DNA from: Streptomyces sp. NBC_00224
Lineage (GTDB): Bacteria > Actinomycetota > Actinomycetes > Streptomycetales > Streptomycetaceae
NCBI RefSeq assembly: GCF_041435195.1
Contig: NZ_CP108106.1
Span: 7,143,001 to 7,207,000, forward strand
Length of the DNA stretch: 64,000 bases
Direction of reading: 5' to 3'
In this document: positions 48,299 to 56,350 of the stretch, piece after piece
How the letters are laid out: every line of letters starts with the position of its first letter
Numbering within the stretch: the first letter of the stretch is position 1
Notes under the pieces: model-generated
Database searches by the model: none
The model's input: only the letters and a program-made list of their open reading frames with translations
Told to the model about the DNA's origin: nothing
Translations under genes and position numbers: made by a program

Positions 48299-50523
48299 TA
48301 GTCCTCCACTCTCGGTCCACCAAACCGCCGCCGGTTCGGCGGGGGTGCCGGCTGACCAGAGTCAGCCGGTTCAACCCGTCCACTCCGACGCCGACGAATC
48401 TCGTCTTCTACTTCTGACCGCGGCCGTCCGTAGCGCTCCCGTGAAAGCCGCCGCACCTCATCACCAAAGCCGGTCGGATCACTGGGCGGAAGCGTCACGC
48501 CTGAGACTGGCGAACTCACGCCGTCCTCGGTCGCCAGGCGCACCAGAATCTCGTAGCGGCTCAGATTGAGGAAATCTTCTTCAGTGACGCTGCGGCCGAA
48601 CTGGCGGGCCCAGTCCCGGGCTTCATCTGCTGCCGTTTGGAAGACGACCTTCGAACGGCAGTTGTTCTGCGTGGCCGCCTGGAGTTCACGGGTCAGTTGG
48701 TCAAGGTGTTGGTGCGCGACCGTCACCGCCAAACCGAGCGAACGGGCCTGGGCGAACCACTCCGAGGGAGAAATCGGGAGCCCGATCAGGTCCTGAAATT
48801 CGTCCGCGTAGAGCTGGGTTGGGTTGGTCGGATCACAAGCACCGGCCTGGACCGCTCCCCAAATCGCATTCAGCAGCAGCGAGCCGAAGAGTCCGGCCGT
48901 GTCCCTCCCTTCGGTCGCGCGGCTGAGATTGACCAGCAGAATTTTTCTATCCCTCAAGATGGAGGGAAGATCCACCGTGCTCCGACCCTGGCCGAGAATA
49001 TTGCGGAGGCTCGGCCTGTTGTTGAGCTGCCAGATCCGATCCAGGATCGGTTGGAAGTGGGCCGGTCGCATCCGGTCGTCGATGCCCCGCCACCAGTCGG
49101 CCAGCTCCTCAATATGCCCAACACCTCGGATGAGGCGACGAGAAAACTCCTCTTGTCTTGCCTGCGGCAAGGCGAGAGGCCCAATGTCCGCGAAGGACAT
49201 TGGCTCGGCTGCACCGGTCGACAACATCAAGGTGAGGATCAGGTGGTAGAAGCCTGCCCGTACGCGCACACCTCTCGCGTCCTGCGGGTAGAGATGGTCA
49301 AACAGTGCCTGGATACCGGCCGCTGCCAGATAGGGGCTGCCGGTCAGCAGGTTCCAGCCCACCGGATAGTCCACGTCCCCTACGTCGACCAGGACCACAT
49401 CCTGAACTCTGTGCTCCGGGACTCTGGCCAGTACCTCGTTGAACAGGTCGCCTTTCCCCTCGACGAGCACCACCCCACGCCCGGCTTTCATGTCCTGCTC
49501 GATGAGGTTCGTAAGGAGGACTGTCTTACCGCTCCCTGTCGGTCCCACGACCTGAAGGTGCTGGGCGGACTGGATGGGATCGAGCGCGAGCAACCGCTCG
49601 TTCCCCGGGAAGTTGGAGCGAGCGATCACCCGGCCGGTGCGGGGGATGGCACCGGTGGCGGGGAGATGGCGTGTTCGGGAACGGGGGAGCCCGGCAATAT
49701 GCGGTTGCCCGATGGGCCAGGCCAAGAGGCCGACCAACTCGGTGACAGCTAATTGCGCCGGGAAGATGGTCACGGGGGCAGCAGCTGCTACCCGTTGAAC
49801 CACACGACTCGATGACACCAGCCGCTTCCTGAATCGGTTGTCTGGACTGCGCACGCTGGCCAGGCTGGAACGGAGGGGTGCCAGCAGTCGGTCGGCCTGG
49901 CGCTTGTCGCTGGCCCTAGCGGCGATCCGCAGCACACCAAGAAAGTTCGGTTCCGACAGCTTGGCCCGACGGTCGGCGATTTCGTCCTTGTCTGCTCCGG
50001 CTGAGCCGACCAGGAGCTGACCAACGAGGCTGTAACGGCTGCTTCTTACCTCGCGGCCCTGCCTTGGTGGTCGCTCCTGGAGGGCGGGAGTCACCACCCA
50101 CTGCAAGAGGAGCGCTTCATCTGCGCCCAGACCCTGCATGCCAGCGAGGATGCTTGCCGACAATGCCGCCGCGTCCAGGATGCTGAGGCTGCGGTTGGGG
50201 TTGGTCTGACCTAGCTCGGCCGCGGTCGTCCAGTGAACGGGCGGTTCTTCGTCCGCGGCCGGCGTCACGGTCATACCCGGCACCAGCGAGCGGAGCTGGG
50301 GGACGATGTAACGGGCGTGCTCACGGGGCACCTTGAGCCCGTGGACGATGCCGTGATCTGTGGCTGAGACCTCGAACACCATGGTCGGCACGCCCAACAG
50401 GCGGCGCGGGCCGGTGGTGAGCGTGCCGCTCACCGACGTCATCCAGCGAGCAACGTGCTCGGTCGTGAGGTCGGTGGGAAAGGCCAGCCGGTACGACAGA
50501 CGAGTAGCTTCGGACGGTTGCAT
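48298..50523 (-). CDS. TraB/VirD4-like conjugative DNA-translocase ATPase (copy 2)
   Basis: A 741-residue P-loop ATPase, nearly the same length as copy 1 and collinear with it: QVVGPTGSGKTVLLTNLIEQ (Walker A near residue 330), VVLVEGKGDLFNEVLARVPE, KILLVNLSRATEGRDTAGLF, LYADEFQDLIGLPISPSEWF (Walker B) and FAQARSLGLAVTVAHQHLDQ. The ATG at 50523 (MQPSEATRLSYRLAF) was chosen. An in-frame ATG at 50598 would add a hydrophobic N-terminus but lies inside the terminator stem 50589-50632. It is probably a DNA pump of the second module. Confidence 0.88.
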   Translation of the reverse strand: MQPSEATRLSYRLAFPTDLTTEHVARWMTSVSGTLTTGPRRLLGVPTMVFEVSATDHGIVHGLKVPREHARYIVPQLRSLVPGMTVTPAADEEPPVHWTTAAELGQTNPNRSLSILDAAALSASILAGMQGLGADEALLLQWVVTPALQERPPRQGREVRSSRYSLVGQLLVGSAGADKDEIADRRAKLSEPNFLGVLRIAARASDKRQADRLLAPLRSSLASVRSPDNRFRKRLVSSSRVVQRVAAAAPVTIFPAQLAVTELVGLLAWPIGQPHIAGLPRSRTRHLPATGAIPRTGRVIARSNFPGNERLLALDPIQSAQHLQVVGPTGSGKTVLLTNLIEQDMKAGRGVVLVEGKGDLFNEVLARVPEHRVQDVVLVDVGDVDYPVGWNLLTGSPYLAAAGIQALFDHLYPQDARGVRVRAGFYHLILTLMLSTGAAEPMSFADIGPLALPQARQEEFSRRLIRGVGHIEELADWWRGIDDRMRPAHFQPILDRIWQLNNRPSLRNILGQGRSTVDLPSILRDRKILLVNLSRATEGRDTAGLFGSLLLNAIWGAVQAGACDPTNPTQLYADEFQDLIGLPISPSEWFAQARSLGLAVTVAHQHLDQLTRELQAATQNNCRSKVVFQTAADEARDWARQFGRSVTEEDFLNLSRYEILVRLATEDGVSSPVSGVTLPPSDPTGFGDEVRRLSRERYGRPRSEVEDEIRRRRSGRVEPADSGQPAPPPNRRRFGGPRVED

Positions 50524-50588
50524 GTTTTTACGTCCCAGAAAAGGAGCGCTCACAAGGAGCGTCAGCGCTATGGGGGTAACAAAAACAG

Positions 50589-50632
50589 TGGGACTCATGC
50601 CGACCTATTTTCTCATATCGGCATGAGTCCCA
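50589..50632 (-). terminator. 15-pair hairpin between the small-gene operon and the TraB-like gene
   Basis: TGGGACTCATGCCGA and TCGGCATGAGTCCCA are perfectly complementary around a 14-base loop; on the minus strand CTGTTTTTGTT follows. It ends the operon 51366-50645. An alternative start of the TraB-like frame is buried in the stem. Confidence 0.88.
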
Positions 50633-50644
50633 CCTTTGTGCTTT

Positions 50645-50803
50645 TTACCACCGAGTCATGCGGTAGTAGATGAAGCCCAGCACCATGACGATCGCCAGCC
50701 CACTGACGAGGTAGGGGATGAGGGGCTCAACCGTCCACCACAACACCTTGATGGTGAGGGCTGCGAGGAGCAGCGTGATGAGGAGGTCTCGGGCTTTTTT
50801 CAT
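50645..50803 (-). CDS. 52-residue two-helix membrane protein
   Basis: MKKARDLLITLLLAALTIKV then LWWTVEPLIPYLVSGLAIVM and VLGFIYYRMTRW: two hydrophobic helices with basic ends. The ATG overlaps the stop of the 76-residue gene upstream (ATGA), so the frame is surely translated. It closes a three-gene operon of small proteins beside a TraB-like gene; such peptides may form part of the transfer or spread apparatus (Spd-like), which is an inference from position only. Confidence 0.75.
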   Translation of the reverse strand: MKKARDLLITLLLAALTIKVLWWTVEPLIPYLVSGLAIVMVLGFIYYRMTRW

Positions 50804-51030
50804 TGGGGCCCTGGACGCCGCCGCTGCCGAGCCACTTGCCGCATGAGCCGCATCGCCTCGTACTTGCGGTCGCGCATGGTGACGTACAGCTCCAGCGACG
50901 CATCGACAGGACTCTTCCTGGACACGCCTCTCCTACCTTGAGAGTGAATGAGGAGGGCTCCAACAAGGAAGATAGCCCCGATAACGATGATGGCCAGGTA
51001 GAACGCATCGACCGAGTTGTCTGTCTTCAT
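50800..51030 (-). CDS. 76-residue single-helix membrane protein
   Basis: An N-terminal membrane helix (FYLAIIVIGAIFLVGALLIH) is followed by a basic helical tail (VTMRDRKYEAMRLMRQVARQ RRR). The start codon follows directly the stop of the 111-residue gene and its stop overlaps the next start. Type and place resemble small membrane proteins of Streptomyces transfer clusters. No family name can be given. Confidence 0.75.
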   Translation of the reverse strand: MKTDNSVDAFYLAIIVIGAIFLVGALLIHSQGRRGVSRKSPVDASLELYVTMRDRKYEAMRLMRQVARQRRRPGPQ

Positions 51031-51366
51031 CTAGAGACCGAATTCTCGGCCGAAGTCCCGGACGTCACGCGCCGTCTGACGCGCGAACTCGCTGTAAATG
51101 GGCAGCAGCGCCCTTGCCATCATCTCGTCCCCTCCTGATAGCTCCTTGAGCAGCTCCAGGACATCGCGGGCGTCCCGCAGGCCATTCTCAGTGATCCTCT
51201 TGCGCAGGGCGCCGGTGACATCTTGCTTCCTTGCGCTCACCAGAAGCTTTGCTACGTCGAGCTCAGCTCGCTCTTGCAGTGCGCGCTGGCTCTTGGATGG
51301 ACGACCGAACAGCCCCTGCCGCTCGTCCATTTGCCCGAATGAGCCAAACACGAGTTCGCTATCCAT
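51031..51366 (-). CDS. 111-residue helical hypothetical protein
   Basis: A wholly helical soluble protein (RPSKSQRALQERAELDVAKL; LVSARKQDVTGALRKRITEN; LRDARDVLELLKELSGGDEM; RALLPIYSEFARQTARDV). AAGGG stands before the ATG at 51366. It is first in the operon with two small membrane proteins. The regular charge pattern suggests a coiled-coil or adaptor. Not recognised. Confidence 0.74.
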   Translation of the reverse strand: MDSELVFGSFGQMDERQGLFGRPSKSQRALQERAELDVAKLLVSARKQDVTGALRKRITENGLRDARDVLELLKELSGGDEMMARALLPIYSEFARQTARDVRDFGREFGL

Positions 51367-51666
51367 GGATGGTGCCCTTCTATGTTGAGACCAGGCCGGG
51401 TTGGCCTGAACGGGTCAATCATCGAGCTGGGGAGGGTAAACACCCGCGTCAAAGAGCCGACCAGCAACGGTCGCCCCGTTGACATATAGGTGATGAGAAC
51501 ACCATGGGGTGATCTCATCCGGCGAGGTTGGCACACGTCGAGCGATGATGCGATGGGAAGCACAAAAGTTGGTCACTCGCTCTTTTGATCGAGAGCCGTC
51601 ACCCCTGTTGTAGGGCGGGAGCTCGCCGTCGCTTAAGGGTGGTATAGGGGTGAGGGAAAATGCCTA

Positions 51667-51695
51667 TTGACATAAACGATCGGAAATGTTTAAAT
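51667..51695 (+). promoter_or_regulatory. Shared-design promoter, copy 2
   Basis: TTGACA (51667-51672), 17-base spacer, TTAAAT (51690-51695), then AGA. The leader of about 130 bases holds direct repeats GATGCATA and the structure at 51766. Confidence 0.8.
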
Positions 51696-51765
51696 AGAAA
51701 CATCGATGCATAGATGCATAATGTGCGTATCGACGTTCGTAAAATGATGTCTCTCAGCTCCACCT

Positions 51766-51821
51766 CATTCAGGCGAGAACACCTCACTGCAACAAGGCAG
51801 TGTGGTGCGACCGTTTGAATG
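51766..51821 (+). ncRNA. Structured 5' leader, copy B (cis-regulatory candidate)
   Basis: CATTCAGGCG (51766-51775) pairs with CGTTTGAATG (51812-51821), two pairs being G-U where copy A has G-C. The inner stem CACC-T-CACTGC, loop AACAAG, GCAGTG-T-GGTG differs in sequence from copy A but keeps position. GGGAG starts in the last base of the stem, 12 bases before the 51833 ATG. GCTCC in the upstream linker could pair with GGAGC. Confidence 0.8.
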
Positions 51822-51832
51822 GGAGCAACAAG

Positions 51833-52144
51833 ATGAGCATCTTCGATAAGTTTCTGCGCCAACCGCGCCCTGTGACGACGATGGATCAGTTCTTTGCGGG
51901 CCGTCTGACTACCGAAGAGCTGGTGGACCTGGCCGTGCCGCGTCGGCACCCCCAGCGCGACATCAGCGAGGTACGAACCGAGCTCCGCAGCATGGCCGAC
52001 AGGTGTCGCGAGATGGGTGGCTCTGACGGCGTTGACTGCGCCAACGCAATCAACGCCCTCATCGAAATGGGTGAGGCCGCCGATAAGGAGTACGCCGACA
52101 TCCTCAAGCGCCGTGGCGTTACCCCCAACAACCGACGTCACTGA
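51833..52144 (+). CDS. Hypothetical protein under structured leader B
   Basis: A 103-residue soluble protein: MSIFDKFLRQPRPVTTMDQF, FAGRLTTEELVDLAVPRRHP, then two helices (ISEVRTELRSMADRCREMGG; VDCANAINALIEMGEAADKE). The family is not recognised. GGGAGC 12 bases before the ATG directly follows the leader stem. The gene is monocistronic, ended by a strong terminator. Sharing promoter and leader with the hexapeptide gene points to a common regulator or ligand. Confidence 0.78.
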   Translation: MSIFDKFLRQPRPVTTMDQFFAGRLTTEELVDLAVPRRHPQRDISEVRTELRSMADRCREMGGSDGVDCANAINALIEMGEAADKEYADILKRRGVTPNNRRH

Positions 52145-52566
52145 CCTAGCGTCGGCATAACCCCGCACCACAACGAAGAGCACCCCGCTGCCCGTTGTGG
52201 TGGCGGGGTGTTTTTCTTTCTGTGGGGTTGGTTCTGGCGATCAAGCGTGGCCGTCGGCAGGGGTCTTGATCGGCGGTTCCAAGGCAGCCGCGGCTCGATG
52301 GAGGGTCGACGGCACCACCCCGCACCGCGGCTGTGCGCCAGGTCGAACCGACCAAGGTCGCATGGCCGGCGGCTGGTAGATCACCGCAACCACGGGCGCG
52401 GCTCGGCCGGGCATTCTCCGCCAACATCCGTTCCCTCCATGCCCCGGTGACACGATCACCGACCACAGCGCCACTCCGAGTGGCATGAAGCGGCCTGCGG
52501 ATTCACCATTGATGAAGAGCACACCTCAGACCGATGCCTGTTATTGCCGAGTCGACGGAGTGCGTC
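52145..52566. other. Gene-free stretch
   Basis: After the terminator at 52181-52215 the sequence to 52540 is GC-rich with broken frames and no ribosome sites. It resembles the 41.3 and 45.0 kb stretches in composition. The last 30 bases are the leader of the dGTPase-like gene with GGAG six bases before its ATG. Confidence 0.45.
52181..52215 (+). terminator. Terminator of the 51833 gene
   Basis: CACCCCGC and GCGGGGTG pair and are followed by TTTTTCTTT. An overlapping CACCACAACG/CGTTGTGGTG pair may form an alternative stem. Confidence 0.88.
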
Positions 52567-53982
52567 ATGGCCTACAGCGACGATGACAAGCTGCGACTAC
52601 AAGTCAGAAGAAGCGATGTCTCGGGTCTGCCGGAAAGCTGGGGTGATGCTGATGATCTTGAGGACCACCGTCCTCCCTTTGCTAGAGACAGTGACCGTCT
52701 CATCGACACAGTAGGCTTTCGACGGCTGCAAGGAAAGACGCAAGTAATCTCGCCGGGGCAGGCAGACTTTGCTAGGTCTCGCCTCACGCACACCATCGAA
52801 GTCTCGCGGATCGCTAGAAGTATTGCTTTCAAGGTCTGCCGGGAGGGCGATGTGGATCACGCGGATCATGCTTTGCAGGCCGCTCTGATTTGTGAGGCTG
52901 CAGGCTACGCCCATGATTTCGGCCATCCTCCATTCGGTCATGGAGGTGAACGGGCCCTCGACGCTGCGCTCAAGGAAGTGGCGTCGGACTGGGGTATCGA
53001 CTACTACTCCTTCGGTGGATTTGAAGGAAACGCGCAGACTTTTCGGCAGCTAGTTTGGTCATTTTCAAGGTCCCTTGATAAGCCTGGTTTGCACCTGACT
53101 AGGGCGGTCTTGGATGCAACTCTGAAGTATCCATGGACCAAAACCAGAAACGGCATGTCGAAGCCGAACAAGTGGAGCTGCTTCCCGACAGAGGACTGGG
53201 CATTCGAGTGGGTCCGAAAGGGCGTTCCTCACAGTAGAAGGCAGAGTAGGAGCTTCGAAGCTGACGTGATGGACTGGGCCGATGACGTTACATATGCGAG
53301 CCACGACCTGGAAGATTGGTACCGGGCGGGCGTGATACCGCTGGCTCGTCTAGCCGTGTCCGGCGAGGCTCGGGCAAAGCTCGCACAGGACATGGCGCGA
53401 GAGCTTCCGGACGCGCCTGGGGCAGCAGAAAATGAAGCGGTCATTGAATCCATATTTGCCGAACATGGGTTGTTCTCGGACTTCGCAAAAATACAGGGAC
53501 TCTACGAAGGTAGCGAGGAGCAAAAGAGTGCTATACGAGAGTCGAGAAGAAGGGTCTTTGAATACTCGTTCGAGAATTCTTTCTGTCGTAACCCTCTCGC
53601 GGGTCGACATGAGGCTCAGTTGGAAATCTCTAATAGTGCGCGTGTAATCAACGATACGCTCAGGAATATGGTGGAATTCTATGTTCTGAAGAACCCGAGG
53701 ATGGCGACATATGAGTATGGGCAGGGTCGCGTCGTGGAGTTCCTGACGAAAGCTTATGCTCAACTTGTCCAGGGTGATGGTGGTCAAGTGTCGCGCGTGA
53801 TACCGCCCGTCGACCGTGATCGCATCATCAAGCTACTTCGGCTGAGCGACGAAGCGGCCGGAAAGGCCGAGATTCTACGCCTCGTCTCCGACTATGTTTC
53901 CGGAATGACGGACAATTACGCAATGATGATGTACGGGCGACTCAGCGGATCGAGTCCTGCGACGTATAACGTGTACTTCTGA
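52567..53982 (+). CDS. dGTPase-like HD-domain triphosphohydrolase
   Basis: A 471-residue HD hydrolase. The dGTPase signature is visible: FARDSDRLIDTVGFRRLQGK, RSRLTHTIEVSRIARSI with His75, HDFGHPPFGHGGERALD with His116/Asp117, and DWADDVTYASHDLED with the last metal ligand. Chromosomal dGTPases control dNTP pools; phage-defence versions deplete dNTPs. Presence as a single cargo gene on a mobile element, outside any nucleotide-metabolism context, favours defence, but sequence alone cannot decide. The ATG at 52567 is set by GGAG; codon use is A/T-richer than its GC-rich flanks. Confidence 0.9.
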   Translation: MAYSDDDKLRLQVRRSDVSGLPESWGDADDLEDHRPPFARDSDRLIDTVGFRRLQGKTQVISPGQADFARSRLTHTIEVSRIARSIAFKVCREGDVDHADHALQAALICEAAGYAHDFGHPPFGHGGERALDAALKEVASDWGIDYYSFGGFEGNAQTFRQLVWSFSRSLDKPGLHLTRAVLDATLKYPWTKTRNGMSKPNKWSCFPTEDWAFEWVRKGVPHSRRQSRSFEADVMDWADDVTYASHDLEDWYRAGVIPLARLAVSGEARAKLAQDMARELPDAPGAAENEAVIESIFAEHGLFSDFAKIQGLYEGSEEQKSAIRESRRRVFEYSFENSFCRNPLAGRHEAQLEISNSARVINDTLRNMVEFYVLKNPRMATYEYGQGRVVEFLTKAYAQLVQGDGGQVSRVIPPVDRDRIIKLLRLSDEAAGKAEILRLVSDYVSGMTDNYAMMMYGRLSGSSPATYNVYF

Positions 53983-54079
53983 GGTGACTCGCAGGACTCT
54001 TCCAGGCAGATCCCATGCCAGTACATGAGACCAATTCACGCCAACGGCATCACGAGACACTAGACCGTCGCATGGCAAC

Positions 54080-54136
54080 GCCCCCTGAAAATCCCCGTCG
54101 ATCAAGAACACTTGCTGACGGGAATTTTCAGGGGGC
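54080..54136. terminator. 20-base inverted repeat between convergent genes
   Basis: GCCCCCTGAAAATCCCCGTC (54080-54099) and GACGGGAATTTTCAGGGGGC (54117-54136) pair with one mismatch; the loop has its own CAAG-AACA-CTTG stem. It lies between the dGTPase-like gene and the convergent ATP-binding gene and can serve both. Confidence 0.7.
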
Positions 54137-54153
54137 ATCACCATGGTCGGCCC

Positions 54154-54738
54154 CTACACCCCCCTCAGCCCATCCAACATCCGCTGCATCAGTGCGGCGC
54201 TGGCGATCTCTTTCTCTGGTCCGTCGGGTGGGTCGGAGGCTCCTGGGGTTCTGCGTGGGAGGGGGATGTGGTGGTGGGGCGGACTATCGGGCGTGGTGAG
54301 GGCGAGCTCAGCCCAGACGACCTTGCCACCGGCCGGCGGACGGAAGACGCCCCACTTCTTGCTGAGGGTCTCGACGAGGAAGAGTCCGCGACCGCCTTCG
54401 GCGTCGAGTGTCTGGGCTTGGGGTTGGGGGGAGATGGTGCTCCTGTCCCAGATTTCGACGAAGGCGCTGTTGTTGGTGACTCTGAGCTGGACGCCGAGGA
54501 CGTGGTGGGCCTTGATGTCTTGCCACTTGGGCTCTGGGTCAGTGATGCCGGTGGCGCGAATGGAGTTGGTGGCGAGTTCGCTCACGACCAACTCGGCATC
54601 CGCGACCATGTTTTTGAGGCGCCAGCGCTCCAGGGTGTGCCGGACGAACATGCGGGCACAGGGGACGGCGGTGAGGACGGCGGCCAGGTGGATGGTGGCG
54701 ACGGAGAGGGAGCGCGGCTGGGTAGTGGTGGCGGTCAT
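54154..54738 (-). CDS. RsbW-like ATP-binding (HATPase_c) protein
   Basis: A 194-residue anti-sigma-factor-type kinase fold. The N box is DAELVVSELATNSIRATG, the G1 box VEIWDRS and the G2 box AEGGRGLFLVETLSKKWGVF. Streptomyces have many such small proteins near XRE/DUF397 genes; they phosphorylate anti-anti-sigma partners or act as orphans. The ATG at 54738 overlaps the stop of the resolvase-like gene upstream (ATGA). The C-terminal 50 residues are Pro-rich and not conserved. Part of the element, likely regulatory. Confidence 0.88.
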   Translation of the reverse strand: MTATTTQPRSLSVATIHLAAVLTAVPCARMFVRHTLERWRLKNMVADAELVVSELATNSIRATGITDPEPKWQDIKAHHVLGVQLRVTNNSAFVEIWDRSTISPQPQAQTLDAEGGRGLFLVETLSKKWGVFRPPAGGKVVWAELALTTPDSPPHHHIPLPRRTPGASDPPDGPEKEIASAALMQRMLDGLRGV

Positions 54739-55100
54739 GGGTGCCCGCCGTCCTGGGGAATGGTCAGCGAGCACGGTGACTCCTGAGTGGTGGTGTTGCC
54801 AGCGATCCACACCACGCCGCCGATGGCTCCTTGGAGATCCTGCTGCGCCAAGGTGCAGAGCTCGGGCATGGTGCTGAGGTGTTCGGGGGACGGCACGACG
54901 ATGTTGTTGACGCCGTCTGCCTGGCAGCGCTGGGTCAAGGCGGTGAGCGCGGTGAGGTGTTGCCATCGCTGCTCGACGAAGACCTCGGTGAGCGTGAAGC
55001 CTTCGGCTCCGGCGAAGTCGGCCAGTTGGTGTATGAGACGGCGCTCGGTGGTGGCGTCGAGTCCGGGTAGTAGCCGCAGGTAGCCGTAGATCGGCTTCAC
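54735..55100 (-). CDS. Small resolvase-fold-like protein coupled to the HATPase gene
   Basis: A 121-residue protein, KPIYGYLRLLPGLDATTERR, LIHQLADFAGAEGFTLTEVF, then a helix and VNNIVVPSPEHLSTMPEL. The layout recalls the catalytic domain of serine recombinases (YGYLR, E in VFVE), but the nucleophile Ser is lacking, so it is probably not a recombinase. Such genes commonly precede RsbW-like genes in Streptomyces. GTG start behind GGAGGG. Function unknown. Confidence 0.72.
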   Translation of the reverse strand: MKPIYGYLRLLPGLDATTERRLIHQLADFAGAEGFTLTEVFVEQRWQHLTALTALTQRCQADGVNNIVVPSPEHLSTMPELCTLAQQDLQGAIGGVVWIAGNTTTQESPCSLTIPQDGGHP

Positions 55101-55380
55101 GCTTTCGCCCTCCCTGCCCGTGTTTCAGAGCGTGGCTCCGGGCGTGGTCGGCTCATCACGCGCCAGCTCGGAGCAAGGTCGTCTGGTCGGCGCGATCTGC
55201 TGACGCACGGTGAAGACGGGTGGATCTTCCGTGCTGCCAGGCAGGGCGGAAGGCGCCGAAGACGCGGTCGCTCAAAGGGAGTTCGTCCTCAGCACTCCGC
55301 ACCGCTCGGGGGAGCAGAGCGTGCCAGTCTTGCGTATGCACAGCATGCTCCTGCCCGGTGGGACTATGCAAGCCGTGCGG

Positions 55381-55395
55381 ATGCATATCGTGCAT
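55381..55395. promoter_or_regulatory. ATGCA inverted repeat upstream of the XRE gene
   Basis: ATGCA-TATCG-TGCAT, 80 bases before the GTG start; related ATGCA/TGCAA pieces lie at 55335-55350 and 55447-55459. They could be operators of the XRE protein itself and of the divergent gene pair. Confidence 0.4.
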
Positions 55396-55474
55396 TTGCA
55401 ATCTGGCTTGCTGGGATGGGCGATTGTCGGTCAGACTCGCCCCGACATGCTGTGCAAATGAAGGGACAAGGCGA

Positions 55475-56335
55475 GTGCCCCCGAAGCGGCAGACGCCGAC
55501 GGTTCGCCTCCGCAGGTTGGCAGCGGAGCTGCGCCGCCTGCGAGTTGAGAACGACCTGACCAGGGAAGATGTCTCGGAGCGGACGGGGATCAACGCGGCG
55601 ACGCTCTACCGCATCGAGACGGCTCGCGTCCGACCGCAGCGTCGTACCTTGATCGCTCTGCTCAGCGAGTACGGGGTGGCTGAGCCCCAGGCGTCGGAGA
55701 TCTTGGCGCTTTCGCGTCAGGCTGACGAACAGGGCTGGCTGCGGCCATATCACGCCGATCTGCCTGACGAATACACTGCGTATATCAGCTTCGAGGCAGA
55801 GGCCCGGAGCGTGCGCAACTACGAGTCGTTGTTCATCCCTGGGCTGCTTCAGACGGAGGACTACGCCCGAGCGGTCATCCGGGGTGTGCTCCCCACGGCC
55901 ACCACGAAGGAGGTCGACCATCGGGTACAGGCGCGCATCGAACGACGGGTCGTCTTCGAGAAGGAACGCTCACTTGAGCTGTGGGCGATCATGGACGAGG
56001 CGACCTTGCAGCGGATGGTCGGCGGCCCCAAGGTCGCAAGAGCCCAGTTGAACCACCTACTGGCGATGGCAGAGCAGCCGTATGTGACGCTCCAGATCAT
56101 CCCGTTCGGTGCGGGGGCACACCCGGGGATGCCTGGCAGCTTCGTCCTGATGGACTTCCCTGACCCGGAGGATCCGCCGGTCGTCTACATCGACAGCATG
56201 GCCGGTGATCTCTTCCTTGAAGCCCCGGAGGACATCCGGCGATATGAACAGATCTTTGACCGCCTACGCGCTCAGGCGTTGAGCCCGGAGGGCTCAACGA
56301 GCCTGATCGCCCAGCTGGTTCGAGACATCAAGTGA
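55475..56335 (+). CDS. XRE-family regulator with DUF5753
   Basis: A 286-residue regulator. HTH: LAAELRRLRVENDLTREDVS, ERTGINAATLYRIETARVRP. The C-terminal 190 residues are DUF5753 (SFEAEARSVRNYESLFIPGL, LQTEDYARAVIRGVLP, VTLQIIPFGAGAHPGMPGSF, VYIDSMAGDLFLE). These pairs with DUF397 genes are frequent in Streptomyces and often influence development or element maintenance. The GTG at 55475 follows AAGGGACAAGG. Its location beside the attR end and in front of a DUF397 gene suggests an element-borne regulatory unit. Confidence 0.93.
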   Translation: MPPKRQTPTVRLRRLAAELRRLRVENDLTREDVSERTGINAATLYRIETARVRPQRRTLIALLSEYGVAEPQASEILALSRQADEQGWLRPYHADLPDEYTAYISFEAEARSVRNYESLFIPGLLQTEDYARAVIRGVLPTATTKEVDHRVQARIERRVVFEKERSLELWAIMDEATLQRMVGGPKVARAQLNHLLAMAEQPYVTLQIIPFGAGAHPGMPGSFVLMDFPDPEDPPVVYIDSMAGDLFLEAPEDIRRYEQIFDRLRAQALSPEGSTSLIAQLVRDIK

Positions 56336-56350
56336 GAGGAGGTTGCAAGG

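Noticed and set aside
54735..55100. Functional serine resolvase
   Set aside because: The fold pattern is similar, but the nucleophilic serine and the DNA-binding end are missing.
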